From positions 620,001-684,000 of the forward strand of contig CBDCFV010000007.1 in assembly GCA_965216425.1 (NCBI GenBank): DNA of 64,000 nucleotides, given 5' to 3'. The stretch is from CBDCFV01 sp965216425 (lineage in GTDB: Bacteria > Chloroflexota > Dehalococcoidia > Lucifugimonadales > UBA3495). The stretch's first letter is position 1. Each line of letters begins with the position of its first letter. The position numbers and the translations under genes were made by a program. This document shows, one piece after another, positions 36,244 to 43,424 of this stretch. The notes beneath the pieces were generated by a model. That model saw nothing but the letters and a program-made list of their open reading frames with translations. It had not been told where the DNA came from and did not search any database.

Positions 36244-37203
36244 TTATTTTTTCGTGCAACCTGACATCGACGGGCCGGCATCAGAACAGAAAGGCAATTC
36301 AAGAGAAGCAAGATCATTTTTCTGTACTTCCCGCAACGCTTTGTCGATACATCCAGTCAGCTTGTCGTTCCCATCCAGGAACAGCTCCTCCAAGTTGGTA
36401 AGCTCGGCCAATTCCCACGGGACCTTTCCACCCAGCCGGTTTGCACCGAGGTCCAGCAACCACAAATTGACCAGGTTGCCCAGTTCCGGCGGTATTTCAC
36501 CGGTCAGTTTGTTCCCGCTGAGATTCATCTCTTCCAAGCTGGTAAGGCTGCCCAACTCCGGCGGTATCTCGCCGCTCAGTTCGTTTACATAAAGGTAAAT
36601 CTTCTTCAGCCTGGATAGTTTGCCCAACCCCGGCGGTATCGCTCCGCTCAGCTCGTTTTCACCCAAGTCGAGCAATTCCAGGTTGGCAAGATTACCTACC
36701 TCCGGGGGGATAGCTCCGCTCAGCCGGTTTCTCCATAGTTCAAGTCTTTCCAAGCCGGTGAGGTCCCCCAACTCAGGGGGTATCTCACCCTTCAACCGAT
36801 TCCCGGGGAGTTGCAACGCTTGCAGCCGGTCGAGCCCGCCCAGATCCGCCGGTATCTTCCCTCTCAGCCCGTTGTGGGCCAGAGCCAGCCCGGTAACGCG
36901 CCCGCTGTCGCCCGTCTTTACCCCGTACCATTCTCCGATGGGGGCCGCGCTCAACCACTTGCCGTTGTTCAGCCAGTTTTCCCCGTCCATGGCAATGTAG
37001 AGCGAGACCAGCACGGGGGTATCCGGTGAAGCGGCGGCTACCCGCACTGGCGGGTCAGTTGACGTTGGTGGTACAGGACTCTCTCTCTGATTGGACTGGC
37101 CGCACGCCGCCAGCCCTAAAGCCGCCGTAAAGTACAGCGCCAGCATCAGCCCATTCGCGGCAATCAGCTTGTTTCGCACCAAGTGATACATATGACCGGC
37201 CAT
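36244..37203 (-). CDS. Leucine-rich-repeat lipoprotein
   Basis: ATG at 37203 was chosen (AGGGAAG upstream). It has a lipoprotein signal peptide ending GLAAC, then a short linker and about eight 24-residue repeats of the LxGxIPxxLGxLxxLxxL type, the plant-like LRR class (NGLRGKIPADLGGLDRLQAL, NRLSGAIPPEVGNLANLELL). The N-terminal cap YIAMDGENWLNNGKWLS is typical for this class. The C-terminus has three cysteines. Predicted to be anchored outside the membrane and used for protein binding. Confidence 0.85.
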   Translation of the reverse strand: MAGHMYHLVRNKLIAANGLMLALYFTAALGLAACGQSNQRESPVPPTSTDPPVRVAAASPDTPVLVSLYIAMDGENWLNNGKWLSAAPIGEWYGVKTGDSGRVTGLALAHNGLRGKIPADLGGLDRLQALQLPGNRLKGEIPPELGDLTGLERLELWRNRLSGAIPPEVGNLANLELLDLGENELSGAIPPGLGKLSRLKKIYLYVNELSGEIPPELGSLTSLEEMNLSGNKLTGEIPPELGNLVNLWLLDLGANRLGGKVPWELAELTNLEELFLDGNDKLTGCIDKALREVQKNDLASLELPFCSDAGPSMSGCTKK

Positions 37204-37242
37204 ATCAATTCTTCCCTGCGGCCGGCTCCGTCCCAACGTCAT

Positions 37243-37732
37243 TTACCTGACGAGACGTGTCCATTCTTCCGGTGTATACGCCCGGCAGCGGCGTTCGGTT
37301 CCTTGAGCGGCTGGTCCGCCCAACCTCGATAGTGTGGTTCCCCGCCTTCGCGGGGAAGCAGGATTAAGGGCGTCCATCTTGAGAATCTTGAAATCCCGTT
37401 AACCCTGATTCAGACAATCGCGTCCCAATCGGTTTCAGCTACACCCGCGATAGGACGATAGACAGGACGGTTGCTAAGTCAACGGGGAAGACTCGGAGTT
37501 AGCGCAAAGGACGACGACTCATGGATTCCGGCTCAAGGCCGGAATGACGATGTGGGGCCGGAATGACGATGTGGGGCCGGAATGCCGTAGAGGCGGACTG
37601 CCGTAGAGGGGGATTGACGGTTCAGGGTGCGCGGATTGAGGGACCGGCGGCAGGATGAGTGAAGTATTAACGGGACACTTTTCTGGCTGGAAGGAGCGTC
37701 CAAATATAGGATCCTCCGGCTGGTGTTAATCC
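37243..37732. other. Intergenic, with a palindrome and tandem 19-bp repeats
   Basis: Contains one degenerate palindrome (near 37339-37360) and a 19-bp tandem repeat of CCGGAATGACGATGTGGGG (37539-37584, about 2.4 copies). No gene seen. Confidence 0.6.
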
Positions 37733-38542
37733 TTATGAACGTCCGCCCCCGGCTTCCAGTTCCCGCAGCCTCTCCTCGGCAGCCAAGCGGGCCCTGCGTT
37801 CCGCATCCCGCTCCTCCTCGGCGGCCAGGCGGGCCCTGCGTTCCACGACCAACTCATTCTCGGCGGACATGCGCTCCTCCGCTTCCTCGTCGTGCGTCCG
37901 CAAGTAGTGCCGCGCTCTGTAGTCGTACCAGCGCAGTTGGCCTTCCTCCCAGCACAGATCCAAGCCCAGGACCTCGCTGCGTCCCCATTGTCGGGACTCG
38001 TCGACGTTGACCATGCCAACGGGCTGGTAGATACCCTCAACCAACAGGTCTCCGGCCAAGCCTGTTCCGTAATAGAGACCGCCGGAGGGGTCAAAACGCC
38101 AGTACTCCGGTATGCCAAAGGCGGCGTAGTCGTCCCGCTTGGCGGTGACGTCGTTCTCCGCGGTGGTCTCGGAGGATATTTCCAGCACAAAGTCCGGCGG
38201 CTTGCCCCATCGCTCGATAGAGTAGCCCCGGTCGGAGATGATGCCCGCCGGGTCCACGCCGAAGGCTATGAGCAGGTCGGGGACGCGGAGGCCGCGCCGC
38301 TGGCGCAGGTCCCGGCCCACCGGGACCTCTCCAAGGACGATGGTGGTTTCGGGGGAACCGAAGTGAAGGCGCAGGGCTGCTTGGTAACCAGGGTTGTGGA
38401 GATAGATAGGGTTCTGCATGTCGCCCCTGGGAGGGAATACGGGAAACTTGCCGTCGCCCGGGTCGTAGGGAATGCGCGGGGGCGGCGTGAACCGCTCAGC
38501 CTGTTGGGTTGATGGAGTTCGGGGCGTGGGTTTGCTGGTCAT
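37733..38542 (-). CDS. Uma2-family restriction-endonuclease-like protein
   Basis: 269 residues from MTSKPTPRTPSTQQ. The Uma2/DUF820 fold is a PD-(D/E)XK nuclease core: RVPDLLIAFG (Asp), FVLEISSETTAEND (Glu) and TAKRDDYAAFGIPEYWRFDP (Lys). The last 60 residues are a charged coiled coil with a duplicated segment (ERRARLAAEEERDA). The family is greatly expanded in Chloroflexota and cyanobacteria; its function is uncertain and a role with mobile elements is often suspected. Confidence 0.85.
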   Translation of the reverse strand: MTSKPTPRTPSTQQAERFTPPPRIPYDPGDGKFPVFPPRGDMQNPIYLHNPGYQAALRLHFGSPETTIVLGEVPVGRDLRQRRGLRVPDLLIAFGVDPAGIISDRGYSIERWGKPPDFVLEISSETTAENDVTAKRDDYAAFGIPEYWRFDPSGGLYYGTGLAGDLLVEGIYQPVGMVNVDESRQWGRSEVLGLDLCWEEGQLRWYDYRARHYLRTHDEEAEERMSAENELVVERRARLAAEEERDAERRARLAAEERLRELEAGGGRS

Positions 38543-38609
38543 AGCGGGCCTCGTCTGACCGGGTGGGAGATAGCTGAGAACGCAGTCATGATACATCGGG
38601 CATTACTGC

Positions 38610-38701
38610 TGTCTGAATCAGGATTTTCAGGATTGGGGGATTTTCAGGATTGAGCCGATTCATCCTGTTAATCATTCCATCCTGGGAGTCCAGATTCAGA
38701 C
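38610..38701. repeat. Dispersed inverted repeat (TGTCTGAATCAGGATT), copy 1
   Basis: Begins TGTCTGAATCAGGATT and ends in the near-complement CAGATTCAGAC, with a repeated ATTTTCAGGATT inside. A second copy is at 40297-40391. Confidence 0.65.
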
Positions 38702-38811
38702 GATGTTATATCCTTATACCGCCACCGCTTCCGGCCGCACTCTCTGTGGTTCCCCGGCTTGCGGGGGAATACGATGGGAGAAACTTATGGGAATACGCGT
38801 TGGGTGGGGAT

Positions 38812-39115
38812 GGAATTTTATAAAGGCGGACATTTCGGGACATTTGCGGTCATTTTACTATTGCGGCGGGGTTGAATTGTGGATGGGGAACGTCCCGCGA
38901 GGGATTTTCCCGGCTGCGGCGTCGGATGAGGTCCAAGAGCCGACGGCGGAGCCATGCCAAGTAAGGATCAGCAAGTATTATGGTAAGCGGTAAATGCGGG
39001 ATTGGAAAGGGCCGGATGTCAGTAGTAGGAATTGTCTCAAGACCAATCAGTCTGGCTGATTTCCCAACACGGCTGCCCGAGGGCCATGGATTCCCGCCTG
39101 CGCGGGAATGACGGG
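38812..39115 (+). repeat. 0.3-kb direct repeat, copy 1 (left of vapBC)
   Basis: About 304 bp that is highly similar to 39885-40189. It includes GGAATTTTATAAA, the triple GGACATTT array, a short open frame (GNVPRGIFPAAASDE) and the left part of a MITE-A element with its palindrome. Confidence 0.85.
38828..38855 (+). repeat. 10-bp-periodic GGACATTT array, copy 2
   Basis: GGACATTT at 38828 and 38838 and GGTCATTT at 38848, exact 10-bp spacing. Confidence 0.7.
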
Positions 39116-39213
39116 GTGAGGGTGGGAACGGCGGTTGGGTACGGGAATGACGGGGTGGGGGTGGGAGTGACGGGGTGGGGGTGGTGCGACAAGTTTTGAG
39201 ATAGTTTCTTAAT
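39028..39213. repeat. MITE-A element between direct repeat and vapC
   Basis: The left end GGAATTGTCTCAAGACC lies inside direct repeat copy 1. The right end (complement TAAGAAACTATCTCAAAAC) supplies the stop codon of vapC. GTGGGGGTGGGAGTGACGGG-type tandem repeats are internal. Confidence 0.75.
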
Positions 39214-39625
39214 ACTGCAAGAAGGGATTTATCATCTCCATCCCATCGTAGACTTGCCCGTGGTTCATGTCTTCCGAGTAAACTGCGTCGCAGCCGCTGA
39301 TACTTGCTGCTGCCAATATAAGCCCGTCCCAGTAGGACACTTGATACCTTGCGCGGTAATCCAGTGCTTTGTCTACCGTTTCGCCGGTCAGCGGTTCAAT
39401 GTGGTGCAGCCTCTGCAGTCTCTTAATTATTTCAGTAGCCCATTCGTGGCTGAGCGACCTTTGTCTTCTTCCGCTCGTTGCTTGAGCGTAGAATTCGCTC
39501 AGGACCTGGACCGACATGGCCAGGTTGGGAGCGGTCAGCAGCCCAGCTGCTGACCGCTGTTTTTCTCTATCCTCAAGGACCAGGCTTGCTGCGTAGATCG
39601 GGATGTTGCTATCCACGAATCTCAT
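39209..39625 (-). CDS. PIN-domain ribonuclease toxin (VapC-like)
   Basis: 138 residues. PIN-domain acidic residues are visible: MRFVDSNIPIYAAS (first Asp), SEFYAQATSGRR (Glu), SYWDGLILAAASISGCDAVYS (Asp pair region). Predicted Mg-dependent endoribonuclease acting on tRNA, rRNA or mRNA. The start overlaps the antitoxin gene by 17 bp, the usual vapBC arrangement. The stop codon is part of a MITE-A terminal repeat. Confidence 0.85.
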   Translation of the reverse strand: MRFVDSNIPIYAASLVLEDREKQRSAAGLLTAPNLAMSVQVLSEFYAQATSGRRQRSLSHEWATEIIKRLQRLHHIEPLTGETVDKALDYRARYQVSYWDGLILAAASISGCDAVYSEDMNHGQVYDGMEMINPFLQY

Positions 39626-39854
39626 GTCTATTGTGCAGTTCCTCCCGGGGCAAGTTTTCAGAGGGGTCTAAACCTTCCCCTTCTCTGATAATCGTCTCGA
39701 ACAACTCTCCCAGTTCGGCGGCGTCGGTCTCCCGGCGTGTTATTTCTTTCAGGTATTCGCATAGCATAGCTGCAACCGTCGTTCCTCGTTCTTCCGCCTT
39801 CGCCTCGGAGAATTGGTAGGTATGATCGTCGACCACTATCGTTATGCTTTTCAT
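39609..39854 (-). CDS. VapB-like antitoxin
   Basis: 81 residues. N-terminal ribbon-helix-helix-like segment (MKSITIVVDDHTYQFSEAKA, ERGTTVAAMLCEYLKEI) and an acidic, flexible C-terminus for binding the toxin. AAGGAA six bases upstream. Probably represses its own operon together with VapC. The upstream DNA is direct repeat copy 2, whose complement offers a TATAAA box about 45 bp from the start. Confidence 0.8.
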   Translation of the reverse strand: MKSITIVVDDHTYQFSEAKAEERGTTVAAMLCEYLKEITRRETDAAELGELFETIIREGEGLDPSENLPREELHNRHEIRG

Positions 39855-39884
39855 CCGGTGTTCCTTTTCTTTATTCCTGGGGGT

Positions 39885-40189
39885 GGAATTTTATAAAGCC
39901 GGACATTTCGGGACATTTGCGGTCATTTTGCTATCGCGGCGGGGTTGAATTGTGGATTGGCAACGTCCCGCGAGGGATTTTTCCGGCTGCGGCTTCTGAT
40001 GAGGTCGAAGAGCCGACGGCGGAGCCATGCCAAGCAGGTATCTGCACGTATTATGGTAAGCGGTAAGTGCGGGATTGGAAAGGGGCGGATGTCAGTAGTA
40101 GGAAATTATCTCAAAGCCAATCAGTCTGGCTGATTTCCCCACACTGCTGCCCGAGGGCCATGGATTCCCGCCTGCGCGGGAATGACGGG
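39885..40189 (+). repeat. 0.3-kb direct repeat, copy 2 (right of vapBC)
   Basis: Aligned with 38812-39115 over its full length with scattered substitutions. It begins 31 bp upstream of the vapB start, so it is also the promoter region of the toxin-antitoxin operon. It contains GGACATTT array copy 3. Confidence 0.85.
39901..39928 (+). repeat. 10-bp-periodic GGACATTT array, copy 3
   Basis: GGACATTT at 39901 and 39911 and GGTCATTT at 39921. Just upstream of vapB on the other strand, well placed to be an operator. Confidence 0.7.
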
Positions 40190-40272
40190 TTGGGTGTGGG
40201 AGTGATGGTTGGGTGCGGGAATAACGGGGTGGGGGCGGGAACGACGGTTGGGTGCGGGAGTGATGGGGTGGG
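40101..40272. repeat. MITE-A element, right end missing
   Basis: Left end GGAAATTATCTCAAAGCC, one palindrome, then GTGCGGGAATAACGGGG-type tandem units. The right terminal repeat is not found. Confidence 0.6.
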
Positions 40273-40296
40273 GCCTTTGTACACCGGGGGTTATTC

Positions 40297-40391
40297 TTGT
40301 CTGAATCAGGATTTACCGGATTTCAGGATTTTCAGGATTGGGCCGGTCCATCCTGCTGATTCTTTAATCCTGAGAATCCTGATTCAGACAA
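40297..40391. repeat. Dispersed inverted repeat (TGTCTGAATCAGGATT), copy 2
   Basis: TTGTCTGAATCAGGATT at the left and AATCCTGATTCAGACAA at the right are near-perfect complements. Confidence 0.75.
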
Positions 40392-40542
40392 TCAGGCGCG
40401 CGGTGCGACATAACGCGAAAAGTGCTCAAAAACAGCAAAACGGACACGAGTAAGACGGGAAGCAAGGGGTGATACAGTCTATCTACGGGCAGAAAACCTC
40501 GGCTTTTCCAATTGGGTTGCCATGGGAGTGTGAGGAGGAAGT

Positions 40543-42858
40543 ATGCGTCGTAGAGCGCTGGTTGGGACCGTTGCAATGCTGGGATTGGTGGCCCTTGTCG
40601 GTCTGTTTGCCTCCCTTTCCTTTCTCTTTTCTTCTCCCGACCTCGTGTATGCCCAAACAAACAGCGCGCCGACGTTCGACGACGGTGCGACCGCCACCCG
40701 CAGCGTCGACGAGAACACTGCCGCATACACCAACATCGGCGGCCCGATGACGGCCACCGACTCAGACACCGACGACCGGCTCACCTACTCCATAAAGAAC
40801 GCCCGAACTTCCCCCTTCACCATCGTCAGGGCCACCGGCCAGCTCCAGGTCGGCCAACCCTTGGACCACGAGACCAAAAGTTCCTACGAGGTGGTGGTAC
40901 AGGTAACCGACAGCGAGGACGCTGACGGCATCTTCGAAAACCCTGCGGCTATCGATGACACAATCACCGTTACCATCATGGTCGCCAATGAGGAAGAGGA
41001 TGGGAAGGTCTCGTTGACATGGACCCGGCCCCAGGTTGGCGCGGCGATAACCGCCAGCCTGACCGACCCCGACGGAGTTTCCGGCACACCGACTTGGCAG
41101 TGGGCTAAGTCATCAAACCGGAACAATTGGTCCAACATAGCCAGTGCCACCTTAGCCACCTACACCCCGGTTGCCAACGACGGGTACCTACGGGCCACGG
41201 CGTCCTACACCGACGGTGAGAGTTCCGGTACGACGAGGACCGCGCAGGCGACATCGGCTACACCGGTGCAGGCCGCCCCGGATTCCAACAGCGATCCGGT
41301 CTTCACCGTGAATACCAGTGGTGGTTATGGTTGCGGACCGGGACAACGTGATTTTGAAAATGAAACCGCCGATTTTTGCTTGTACATCAGTAAGAGCACC
41401 CCGGCTGGCGACAATATCTACTATCCAAAGCATGTAACTGATTCAGACCACCATGAGCTCCGGTACTCACTGGGAGGAAATGATGCCGGGTTGTTCACCG
41501 TAGACCCGTCGAGGGGCACCCTGTACACCACCGGCGACCACATCTACGATAATCCTACGCACGGCAAATTCGAGATAACCATAACCGTCACAGACCCTTC
41601 AGGCGGCACTGACTCGATTAATATAGTCCTCAAGCCCGGTGGCGGCCTAAACCCGCCTGTTGTGACGGGACCCAGCTATATCGAGTACCCTGAGAACGGC
41701 ACTTGGCCGCTGGCGTCCTACTCCGCTACCATCAAAGCGCATATAGACGCTGGAACTACGCATTCCTATATAGGTTGGATAATCGGCGTTGAGCCCGGCG
41801 GCGGAGACGGCGACTTTTTCGACATTGATGACGACGGCAACCTCACCTTTACCCAGCCTCCGGACTACGAGAACCGGGCTGACTATCCATACATTGAGGG
41901 TGAAAAGGGGGGCAACCGGTATTCATTCAGCCTCCATGTCTACGAGAGCAATCCCCCACAACCGAGACCCCTGGACTGGAGACCCAGCGAGAATTCCTTC
42001 TCAGTGACAGTCGTCGTCACCGACGAGACGGTCGAAGCATTGGAGATTAACGGTCCCGCCGCCGTCCTGTACCCCGAGAACGGCACTGAACCGGTTGGCA
42101 CCTACAGCCTTCTCCGTGCGAATGCCGCCGTTGACGACTGGGTATTGTCCGGGGCTGACGCCGATCAATTCGACATCAACGACACCACCGGGGAAGTGAC
42201 TTTCAAGAGGTCACCGGACTACGAGACCCCAACGGATGTCGCCGAGGAAAATACTTACCGTGTGACCATCACGGCCTATGCCGGGACCGAGTCGAAAACG
42301 GAATTCGTCTTCATCCGAGTCACTGACGTGAACGAGCTGCCGGAGTTCGACGAGGGGCCAACGGCCACTCGCAGCGTGGACCCAGACGCCTCTGACCTCT
42401 TTGTAGGCGAGCCGATTACAGCCACCGACCCGGATGGGGACGGGTTGACCTACACTATAGACGACCCCAATGGTATTCTGCCGTTCGACATTTTCCAGTA
42501 CACTGGCCAGTTGTCGGTTGACGGCACCATCGACCGGAATAGGGCCAGCTACCCGGTGGCTGTGATAGTCACCGACAACGACCCCGACGATAGCGAAGAT
42601 GCCAGAATCATAGTCACCGTCAACGTTGACGGTGCAGGCAGCAATACAGACCCGGAATTTCCAGCCGCAGCGGTTACTTTCAGCATTGACGAAAACATCA
42701 CGACGGAAGAGAACGTCGGCACCCCGGTTGTAGCCACCGATGACGATAATGACACCCCCACGTACACCCTGGGCGGGACGGATGCGGGATTCTTCACCAT
42801 CGATGGGACCGGCAAATTAAAGTGGGTGCCACGACGACCCTCGACTACGAGGCCGTGA
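40543..42858 (+). CDS. Giant cadherin-like surface protein, segment 1 (N-terminus)
   Basis: Strong ribosome site (AGGAGG, four-base gap) and a Sec signal peptide (MRRRALVGTVAMLGLVALVG ... VYAQ, cleavage near residue 38). About six cadherin-like repeats follow (SVDENTAAYTNIGGPMTATD, LTYSIKN, VTDVNE linkers), some of a PENGT variant, and one Ig-like WQW domain. It would be exported and presumably bind calcium at the repeat junctions. Frame 1 is lost near 42821: GTGKLK is followed by unrelated residues, while LDYE continues in the next frame as in sister repeats. A one-base deletion in the A-run explains it. Confidence 0.85.
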   Translation: MRRRALVGTVAMLGLVALVGLFASLSFLFSSPDLVYAQTNSAPTFDDGATATRSVDENTAAYTNIGGPMTATDSDTDDRLTYSIKNARTSPFTIVRATGQLQVGQPLDHETKSSYEVVVQVTDSEDADGIFENPAAIDDTITVTIMVANEEEDGKVSLTWTRPQVGAAITASLTDPDGVSGTPTWQWAKSSNRNNWSNIASATLATYTPVANDGYLRATASYTDGESSGTTRTAQATSATPVQAAPDSNSDPVFTVNTSGGYGCGPGQRDFENETADFCLYISKSTPAGDNIYYPKHVTDSDHHELRYSLGGNDAGLFTVDPSRGTLYTTGDHIYDNPTHGKFEITITVTDPSGGTDSINIVLKPGGGLNPPVVTGPSYIEYPENGTWPLASYSATIKAHIDAGTTHSYIGWIIGVEPGGGDGDFFDIDDDGNLTFTQPPDYENRADYPYIEGEKGGNRYSFSLHVYESNPPQPRPLDWRPSENSFSVTVVVTDETVEALEINGPAAVLYPENGTEPVGTYSLLRANAAVDDWVLSGADADQFDINDTTGEVTFKRSPDYETPTDVAEENTYRVTITAYAGTESKTEFVFIRVTDVNELPEFDEGPTATRSVDPDASDLFVGEPITATDPDGDGLTYTIDDPNGILPFDIFQYTGQLSVDGTIDRNRASYPVAVIVTDNDPDDSEDARIIVTVNVDGAGSNTDPEFPAAAVTFSIDENITTEENVGTPVVATDDDNDTPTYTLGGTDAGFFTIDGTGKLKWVPRRPSTTRP

Positions 42859-43424
42859 AGAATAGCTACACGGTGATCGTACAAGTCCACGATAACAAAG
42901 ACACCAACGGTGATACGGATACCACTATAGATGACACCATAGTGGTCACAATCACTGTCACCGACGTGGAAGAGGGCGGGACGGTCGCCCTTTCCAACAA
43001 CCAGCCCCCGGCCCGCGCGGAGATCACCGCTACTCTCACCGATCCCGACGGCGGCGTGACCAACGAATCGTGGCAGTGGGCCAGGACTACAGACCCATCA
43101 GACCTGAACGCCCACCCGTGGACGGACATCAACGGTGCAACGTCGGCTTCCTACACGCCACCTGATGCCGACCTGACCTATTACCTACGTGCCACGGCGT
43201 CCTACACCGACAGAAAGGGAAGCGGCAAGAGCGCGCAGGCAGCAACGACTGCAGCCATCGGGGCCGGATCAAACCGTTCGCCGGCCTTCGGCCACCAGGG
43301 AAGTTGCCGAAAACCCGACGGCGGTTACTACCGTTGGCACTCCGATAATCGCTACAGACCCCGACGATGGCAACACGCTGGAATACTCCCTAGACATCAC
43401 AGGCGCAACGTTATTCGATATTGA
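42822..43424 (+). CDS. Giant cadherin-like surface protein, segment 2 (shifted frame)
   Basis: Continues the interrupted repeat: GATTTLDYEAVKNSYTVIVQ then TVTDVEEG, followed by an Ig-like domain (LTDPDGGVTNESWQWARTTD, then ATSASYTPPDADLTYYLRAT). The genuine part ends near SNRSPAF (about 43290), after which coding continues in the first frame again (SATREVAEN). It has no start of its own, so it is an internal part of the 40543-53941 gene rather than a separate protein. Confidence 0.7.
   Translation: MGATTTLDYEAVKNSYTVIVQVHDNKDTNGDTDTTIDDTIVVTITVTDVEEGGTVALSNNQPPARAEITATLTDPDGGVTNESWQWARTTDPSDLNAHPWTDINGATSASYTPPDADLTYYLRATASYTDRKGSGKSAQAATTAAIGAGSNRSPAFGHQGSCRKPDGGYYRWHSDNRYRPRRWQHAGILPRHHRRNVIRY

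Noticed and set aside
38703..38993. 96-aa plus-strand gene before vapBC
   Set aside because: Its first half covers low-quality repeat sequence; only the last 40 residues recur, inside the direct repeats. Reported as an observation instead.
42815..42830. Programmed -1 frameshift in the adhesin
   Set aside because: The local sequence ATTAAAG is not a good slippery heptamer and there are two further shifts; deletion or assembly error is simpler.
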